A stretch of DNA of 64,000 bases from Parastagonospora avenae f. sp. tritici 18332-5. Lineage: Eukaryota; Ascomycota; Dothideomycetes; Pleosporales; Phaeosphaeriaceae. Below the pieces are notes generated by a model. That model was not told the DNA's origin, made no database searches, and saw only the letters and a program-made list of their open reading frames with translations. The stretch is taken from positions 62,001-126,000 of the forward strand of contig JAFJTR010000084.1 in the NCBI GenBank assembly GCA_022559985.1. The letters run 5' to 3'. Of this stretch, positions 57,801 to 64,000 are shown piece after piece. The stretch's first letter is position 1, and each line of letters begins with the position of its first letter. A program made the translations under genes and the position numbers.

Positions 57801-59031
57801 TGACATCGACAGCCGAGGCTCTTGATGTCGCAAACAACGTGTCATCTATCACAGTGGACTTTCCAGTAAGAAAAGGAGCTCTCACATGTTGGACAGTACC
57901 GAAAGATCAGCTTATACTTTCATATGATTGGTATGAGAGACAAAACAGAAGTGGTGTCAGTGTCAACTGGCCCATGCTAAACGAATTTTACTGCACTGGC
58001 TCTAAGACGGGTGACATGCCCGTGGCGACAGTAGTTAATCCTGGGGACGGTCCATTTGGAGAATGGTACAATCCCGCATTCGACTATTCCAACCAGTCCT
58101 CCTATTTCTCATGTCCTACATCATATGGACTTTACGGCACATGGCAGGGGAAGAAAGCTAAGGAGCTCAACGTGGTACTTTGTTGGAGTTCCATCCAGGA
58201 ACTACAGGCCTCAGCACAATTCTCGATGCCTGGATGGAAGTTACAGTCCTTGCAAGCAGATCAGAAAACGGTGCGAAATGTGTCTGCCACTCCGGATACA
58301 CAGTTGGACATGGCCAACAGAGTCTTCGGCGGGTCAAAGGGCAATGTATCGACTTCCTTGGATAACGTTTTCACCGCCTTTCTTCGCAACTCAACGACGA
58401 ATACAATAGACACTGGTCTTCTACAGTCTGAAAACTGGGACAAGATGTACGCACGCATCAACACTATTTATGGAAGAGCCGCGGTATGCCAAACATTTCT
58501 TTTACTCTGCGAAAGGCTATGAGCATGTTGTTACATGTGCCAGGCCTGATGGTCATGCGCGCTTCCGTTAGATCTTGAACTGACCATAAGCAGGCCCAAA
58601 TTATGTCGCGCGAAGGTCGTTTCACCAACCTCACTTCCACCAACACAACCATGCCCGCCAAACAGACATCCTACTCCACCCATCGGCTCCGGCAGAACCC
58701 CGTCTCCACACGTATCTTGCAGGGTCTGCTAACCGCCATGATCATCTGCGCACTCGTTACCCTTCTTACCATAGACCTCAGGAACATCTTACCCAAGAAT
58801 CCGTGCAGCATCGCCACCCAAGCTAGTCTGGTGGCGGGCAGTCAGATGATGAAGGACCTGCCCGCTGAAGCACAGTGGATGAGCCATAAAGAGTTTGAGA
58901 AGTTGTTTGAGGGCGGGAGGTATCGGATGGGATGGAGTGGAGAAGGAGAGGAGGAGAGGTTTGGTATTGATGCTGATGCGAGACCTCGGCTGCAGGAGGA
59001 GTCAGGGTGGAGGAGGTGGCTGTGGAGATAA
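54892..59031 (+). CDS. DUF3433-family large membrane protein
   Basis: Six exons: 54892..55294, 55344..55787, 55912..57186, 57308..57504, 57566..58483, 58594..59031; 1224 aa. The family architecture appears twice: a membrane helix pair with Phe-Trp-Thr-Gln-Val-Glu-Tyr-Arg...Gln-Pro-Trp and Leu-Asp-Tyr-Ile-Ser-Pro, followed by a large glycosylated extracytoplasmic region; the second half begins near 57000 with Pro-Trp-Gln-Pro...Arg-Trp-Ile-Ser-Arg and ends with Thr-His-Arg-Leu-Arg-Gln-Asn-Pro-Val-Ser-Thr-Arg and a final helix. Many Asn-x-Ser/Thr sites. Introns 2, 3 and 5 are 110-124 nt, longer than is usual here; intron 1 uses acceptor CATAG 7 nt past a nearer AAG because only that keeps the frame. 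Function of the family is unknown; plasma-membrane or wall-associated location is inferred. Confidence 0.87.
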
Positions 59032-62000
59032 TTGGTAAAGCTAGTGTATATATCGATTGCTCATGCGCTCTCTTCAATGCGACCCGCTTCCCTATATTAC
59101 ATTATCGCACGGACGCCCTTGTTGGAAAGTGAAGGAGTGCGGCGCAGGACTCAATAAAACTTGCCACAGCCACGGCCACAGTAACAGTCATGGCGTTGTG
59201 TGATCCAGTCACACTTCACAGCAGAATCAGTCACTAGCTGACTGAAAGCAGCTGTGACTGAGCGACTGTGACATCTTCGAGTAGCATTCACAGCCGTGCC
59301 ATCTTTGTGGTATATAATGCATGCTTCCTGACACCTCATACCTCAGACACGAAACTGAATCACGAATACGACTATACAAGCATACCACGAATATCTTTGC
59401 CAAGCCCCGGTGGCACACAGACGCAGACACCTTTTGCACTTTCGATCTATACTTGATCCTGAAGTCAATTAGAGCAACCCTTCTACGACGTCTTCTAACC
59501 AACTCATCGCCACCCATCCGCTCTGCTGAACAAAGGGCTATATCATCGAAGATCGGTAAAATGTCACGATACCAGTATCACAACGCCGACGTAGGACTTG
59601 CAGGTTCGATTGCCGAACAATAATACCGCAACCAACGCCGCGCGGGGCTGCGGATACTTCCTATAAAACCCGAAAGTCAAAAAGACGCAATGAAAGGAAG
59701 AGGAACAGGACACGCGTCATTTTGTAGCGCAAGGGCAGCTCGCGCGAGGGATCGAAAAATCAGGCAGATCGGCATTGGAGGCAGTGGTGGCAGTGGACTC
59801 GTGTTGGGATACATGGAGAAGTGGATCATTTAGAGGACGCCGAGGATGTTTGCGTTCTGGATAATTAGTGTATTTATGTTTTTTTGTCAATCGCATGTGT
59901 ACAATTCATGATAGCGGATACAAGAGCTCTGCCCGTGTTTCGCGTAGGGTAGCATTGCTCAGACTTCCCTTGATGCATAAATATTTGTTCACTGTTCCTG
60001 TCGGATCATAGATATTGTCAATATCTCAGCTACGCGATCAGACGCACTGATCACGGCGCCTGAGCAGCGCACTGATCGCAGCGTCCGAGCAGCGCTCAGA
60101 CCAGAACCCCTGAGCCCATCTCCTCTGTAGTTCTCCTCCTTCACATCAATCAAGTCAACAACAATCACCGAGCAGAATGCATTCCTAGTTATCGTTATTT
60201 CCTTTCAGCACTAGTGCGAAGCCCTACCAACAGTTCTCTTGCAAGAGGTTCCGTGACATACTCACCGAGTGGAATTCGCGATACGTTGCATGCTTACAGC
60301 TATCGTCAGAATACTCAGAAATGTATGGCATGTCGGATTCTCAGCCCGTCAAAGATTTGTGTCTTCAGCTGCGCTAGTCCATTGATTCGAGGTGATCCTG
60401 AACATAATATATCTTGACTGTTGTGGTATAAATCCCTATAGTTTACAAAGGTGTTGTCACAGGTGCACTTTAATGAATATGTACACGGCGTCTTTTACCG
60501 AAGTGTGGCCAATCTGTTGTTCATTCAATCTCTCGAAGACATTACTTTCAAACAGATAACTGTGTTGGATCGGTTCTTGACGTGATGTACGTCGTTTGTA
60601 GAGAATCCAATAGCAGCAGTCCCTTACAACCCGATTATCAACACAACAAAGCGCTAGCTAAGGTACATAAGTGTCTGCACGTCCGCCATGGTTCCGAAAC
60701 TATCAGTATTTGATACCTTGAGAACGGAACAAAGCGGAACTACCTGTAAACCCAACAGTGAAGTTGAAATACAACAAACACAATTGGTGTCCGTACGCAA
60801 GTACGGCTTAATTCACGGCACAATTACGGCTCAATACAGTCTGTGCGCCAAGGGGCCACATGTAGATAAGAACCCTCCTTCTCTGCAAGGAGAGAAAGGG
60901 TAGTAGTCAAGTAATCAACAGAATCATCTTGCCTGCTCACCTTTTGGCGTACGCCTGCGGGCGTACTCATCCAGTACCCGATCAAACGACAATTAGAGTG
61001 TTCAAGGATTGCGCATTGATCGACACTCATAATAATCGCCAGACAGACGTGTGTCTGCTTAAAGATTCCAAAATGACGACCATGGAGAGAATGTCGCGGT
61101 GTGGAAAACGCGCATATGCAGAAGAATTAAAGGATTGAACTGAGGTTGTATTGGGTGAAGCTACGAGCAGTATATATACATGGGTAGCTGTAAACAGCGC
61201 TAGTGCAGGAAAGGCAGCGTCGTCTCATCAGAGGTGAGGTGCCACTGCACGTGAGGCAGGAGATGCCCTCAACCGTGACAGAGAAACTCGTCTTGGGAAC
61301 GACCGCGAAATGTTCCGAAAGACTTGAGGTACCCATTGCAAAATACAATAGGTAGTGGAAAAACGCAAGCTGCTCCAAATTCTACCAGAATAGGTGGATT
61401 AGGGAACCGGAAACTTTATACTACTCCCAATGAGCGGGCCGATGCATGCGCACGCGAATGGGAAGAAACTGAGAAGGCTAACAAGGACATGGATTGCCGC
61501 TGTTGCATGTAACAAACACAACTGAGGGAAGCGACTGAAAAGGGAGACGAAGCATGTTGTGATGGGTTCTGAGTGTTAGGACATAATACCTATTATATGA
61601 GAAGTTTGAGTCAAGTGTGGCTTTCGGCCCAGAGTTGACTTGCGCAAACAACTCACCAAATGTATCTTTCTACCGAAACCGATGTTTGGGAAGCGTATGT
61701 GGAATGTAATTCCACCCCATGTTCATTTGATTCAATATATAAAGTCTCCGTAGCAAACCTGGTTCGCGAACTCTTTGGTTGATACAAGACCCTCAGCTGC
61801 ACCGCAGTCTTGAAGATACGTCAAGATTCGTGTTGACCTTGTATTATCTCGTTGGTATTCATCCATCTTTCGCACGTGGAAATACACTTACCATTCATCC
61901 ATCAAGCATTCAATCAAAGTCGCAAAGTATGTGAAAGTATGATACTGTCAAAGCAGCTATTGAAGCCTTGGAGTGTGACATGACTTAGTCGTCACCTATA

Positions 62001-62254
62001 GCGTGACACACAGCAAGAGGCTGCCCAATATAAAACATATGGAAGTGTCCACTGACTGACTGCATGCATTCCCGAAGATAACGGTTCCAAAGGCAGATCA
62101 TACATACTACATACAAGTAGCCCTGGTCATAGACGATCAACATCAATCTACAGACTTTCAATCTCGTTCACAACGCTGAGCACTATAGATTCCACAGGCA
62201 AATCCGCTTCCATCACCCACTACCTTTTACCTTGTCTACCCTACTCAAACCATA
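59032..62254. other. intergenic, gene-poor
   Basis: About 3.2 kb with no gene supported. Contains a cluster of CAGTCAC/GTGACTG words in both orientations (59160..59275), the short GC-rich repeat at 60041..60116, a perfect palindrome GGCGTACGCC near 60946, and isolated TATA-like strings without recognisable genes. Confidence 0.4.
60041..60116. repeat. short tandem repeat, 25-26 bp, about three diverged copies
   Basis: Copy 1 (60041..60066) and copy 2 (60067..60091) share CGCACTGATC followed by a GC-rich block and GAGCA; copy 3 (60092..60116) is more diverged. Confidence 0.7.
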
Positions 62255-62644
62255 ATGGCCAGGCAGCGCACGAACAAAGCACCAGGTCACGCTCAGCCCT
62301 CTCGACCCTTTCCAAAGCCTTCTAAAGCTTCCTCTCAACCTTCAAAAGCCGCCTCCATACCGACCAAGTCATTGAACCGTGTAAGATCAAGCGCTCCTAG
62401 TCACGACAAGAGAGCCTCAAGTAGTAGCAAGGCCAGACTTCTGGGAAACAAGCGCTTGGCTCCTCCGAGCCTTAAGAGAGCCTCCCCTTTGGTCGATGTT
62501 AAAGGTGTAAAGCGACAACCTGTGACTTGGGGAGCAAAGAAAGGTGGTCATACGACGCAATCAAAAGACGAGAAGAAAGCAGACACAAATAAGAGGAGGA
62601 AAGAAGCACGTCAAAGCAATCAGCCCAAGAAATCAAAAAGTTGA
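62255..62644 (+). CDS. possible small basic orphan protein
   Basis: Open frame of 129 aa, very rich in Lys, Ser, Arg, Pro and Ala, with repeated Pro-Ser-Lys-Ala/Pro-Lys-Pro-Ser motifs and a Lys-Arg-Arg-Lys stretch near the end that would serve as a nuclear signal. The ATG has an adenine-rich context after a pyrimidine-rich leader. No homology is recognised; composition bias alone can keep such a frame open, so it may not be a gene. Confidence 0.4.
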   Translation: MARQRTNKAPGHAQPSRPFPKPSKASSQPSKAASIPTKSLNRVRSSAPSHDKRASSSSKARLLGNKRLAPPSLKRASPLVDVKGVKRQPVTWGAKKGGHTTQSKDEKKADTNKRRKEARQSNQPKKSKS

Positions 62645-63262
62645 GTAACAAAGACATCAACGAACGAAAACAGGCGGGCCAGTCTACAAGTAACCTACGG
62701 GCGGCGAAAAAACGCAAGCAAGACCAGCAGCAAAGCCCTGCTGGAGAGAGACAGGCTAGTTTAACTCTGGCGGATATCGTGCCCATGGAGCACGGCCAAC
62801 TTACGGTGGACACGTAACAAACATGACCTAGATAATCGATGGGGTGCAACCAGGCCACGGCGGACACGTAGTGCACCATACTTACGGTGGGGGTTATGGA
62901 TCCCATCAACCTCAGTCCACGACTTTGATCAGGAAGAGATTTGGAAGAGAAGAGGGGCGCTGTTGTGTACTGATGTAGACTTCAGTCGTGCGGAAATTTG
63001 GAGCGATGGTCAAATCGGGAGCAAGTAGATGAGATAAGTTTTGTCAGTATTCTGAATGGTGATTTGGTTTTCATGCATGTCTGAGTGCGCCTGTGATTTC
63101 TGGCCCCGTTTATACCCTAATTCATTAGCGTGCTCCCACCTCTCGGTAGCGAGACCGTCCTTCTCCATACACCATATATAAACACAAGAGACCTTTTCGT
63201 TCAGATCTATACGAAATCAGAATGTCTCCAACCAGCCTCTACAGGCCATCTTACCACCTCAA
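62645..63262. other. intergenic
   Basis: Contains loosely repeated ACTTACGGTGG / CCACGGCGG words near 62800-62890 and the TATA box of the following gene. Confidence 0.45.
63175..63182 (+). promoter_or_regulatory. TATA box of the F-box-like gene
   Basis: TATATAAA lies 81 bp upstream of the ATG at 63263. Confidence 0.5.
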
Positions 63263-63994
63263 ATGCTGCTCGAACACCAATCCCAGAACCCTCTATCGCC
63301 AAACGTTTCACATCTCGAGTCTCTCCCTCCCGCCATAACATCCTACCTCTTCTCCCAGCTCCCACCGTCAACGTTAGTAATTCTATCTCTCACTAGTAAC
63401 ACACTGCGCCATAAAAATTTGAAACCCATAGATCCCTTTTTGCTGCTTAACAAGAAAGGAAAAGGGTATGAACGCGCGAAGTTTCTAGTGACTGCGTTTG
63501 ACAAATTCTATCCCGAGCACTCAATATGTTACGCGTGTGACGTGTTTCATGCGCGCTGGACGGTTGAGGTTACCAAGTGGAGGAAGAAATGTCGGACGCT
63601 GCCAGCATTTCCATACAAACACGCAGAAAGCCAATTCAAGTGTGTATTTAAGTTGCATAGGAGATAATTTCCTTAATCAGCTATCCACGAGACGATGCGG
63701 AGCTATCGACACTCTCCCGGCCATGGTTCCAAGAATTTGCATTTCACCAGTGAGACGCCGATGACGTGTCTTTGGTGGCAAGACTCCTCGACGAAATTCG
63801 TCAATGACCGGCTATTACTCAGAGACCGGTGGTTTCAAGTTGTGGCTCTGCAAGAGGGGGATCAAAATCTGTGGCATGATCAAGCAAACTTGTTCTGCCC
63901 ACATGCCGGGGAATTGTTTAATGGTTTTCACATGAAGGAAGCATTTTACGGCGCCATCGATCATGTGCGCAAGCCTGAGAATTGTCAGATATGA
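63263..63994 (+). CDS. F-box-like protein, frame broken by stops or an intron
   Basis: The frame from 63263 runs 134 codons to a TAA at 63667 and continues in the same frame from about 63695 to a TGA at 63994. First part: Leu-Glu-Ser-Leu-Pro-Pro-Ala-Ile...Leu-Ser-Leu-Thr-Ser-Asn-Thr-Leu-Arg, an F-box-like first helix pair, then Cys-Tyr-Ala-Cys-Asp-Val-Phe-His, the Cys-x2-Cys-x3-His block seen in many fungal F-box-like proteins. Second part: Lys-Phe-Val-Asn-Asp-Arg-Leu-Leu-Leu-Arg, also typical. A 63-nt intron (63640..63702, GTGTGT donor, GGAG acceptor) would remove both stops and keep the frame, giving about 222 aa; otherwise it is a pseudogene. The acceptor is weak. Confidence 0.6.
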
Positions 63995-64000
63995 GCGAGG

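Noticed and set aside
59570..59630. tRNA suspected from a GGTTCGATT string
   Set aside because: No matching A-box and no acceptor-stem complementarity upstream.
62499..62909. 136-codon minus-strand frame opposite the basic ORF
   Set aside because: Complement of Lys/Ser-rich sequence and loose GG-rich repeats; no independent coding evidence.
1..64000. Secondary-metabolite cluster, CRISPR array, intact transposon or provirus
   Set aside because: No synthase, terpene cyclase, cas gene, regularly spaced array with unique spacers, transposase or reverse-transcriptase motif was seen on either strand.

Overview
The window is nuclear DNA of a filamentous ascomycete, most likely a dothideomycete of the order Pleosporales. 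Genes carry many short GT-AG introns (mostly 45-60 nt) with CTAAC/CTGAC-like branch points. The gene set includes fungal families such as a Zn2Cys6 regulator, a Rua1-C regulator, a DUF3433 membrane protein and GT34. A nuclear gene for ATP synthase subunit 8 fits published pleosporalean mitochondrial genomes that lack atp8. No rRNA, tRNA, CRISPR array or intact transposon was recognised. All gene models were spliced by eye: exon ends were chosen so that reading frame and family motifs continue across the junction.

Layout. 0-4 kb: two tandem paralogous genes for small Cys-containing secreted proteins (effector-like), then a large coiled-coil membrane protein on the minus strand. 4-16.8 kb: gene-poor, with mannosyl-3-phosphoglycerate synthase and a single-pass membrane protein. 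16.8-30.4 kb: gene-dense housekeeping block holding a Rua1-C regulator, an NmrA-like protein, nuclear ATP8, a GNAT acetyltransferase, a gamma-glutamylcyclotransferase-like protein with a probable GC-AG intron, a rhomboid protease, a Pmp3 proteolipid, ribosomal protein uS14/S29 and two unrecognised proteins. 30.7-43.5 kb: three secreted hydrolases (GH28 polygalacturonase, S53 sedolisin, S10 carboxypeptidase), a HAD phosphatase, and a 586-codon frame broken by one TAG. 44-54 kb: a threonine-dehydratase-like enzyme, an unrecognised protein, a Zn2Cys6 factor and a GT34 glycosyltransferase, with two tandem-repeat arrays (56 bp x 4; about 160 bp x 3). 54.9-59 kb: a six-exon DUF3433 protein. 59-64 kb: gene-poor, ending in a small basic ORF and an F-box-like gene.

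No classical biosynthetic gene cluster is visible. Functional themes are secreted attack on plant polymers and proteins (polygalacturonase, sedolisin, carboxypeptidase, small secreted proteins), stress and osmolyte functions (mannosylglycerate synthesis, Pmp3) and mitochondrial function (ATP8, a rhomboid with a targeting-like N-terminus). The most notable points are the mitochondrion-to-nucleus transfer of atp8, the tandem secreted-protein pair with a conserved intron, an S29 protein lacking three of four zinc ligands, the in-frame TAG gene and the exact 56-bp array.
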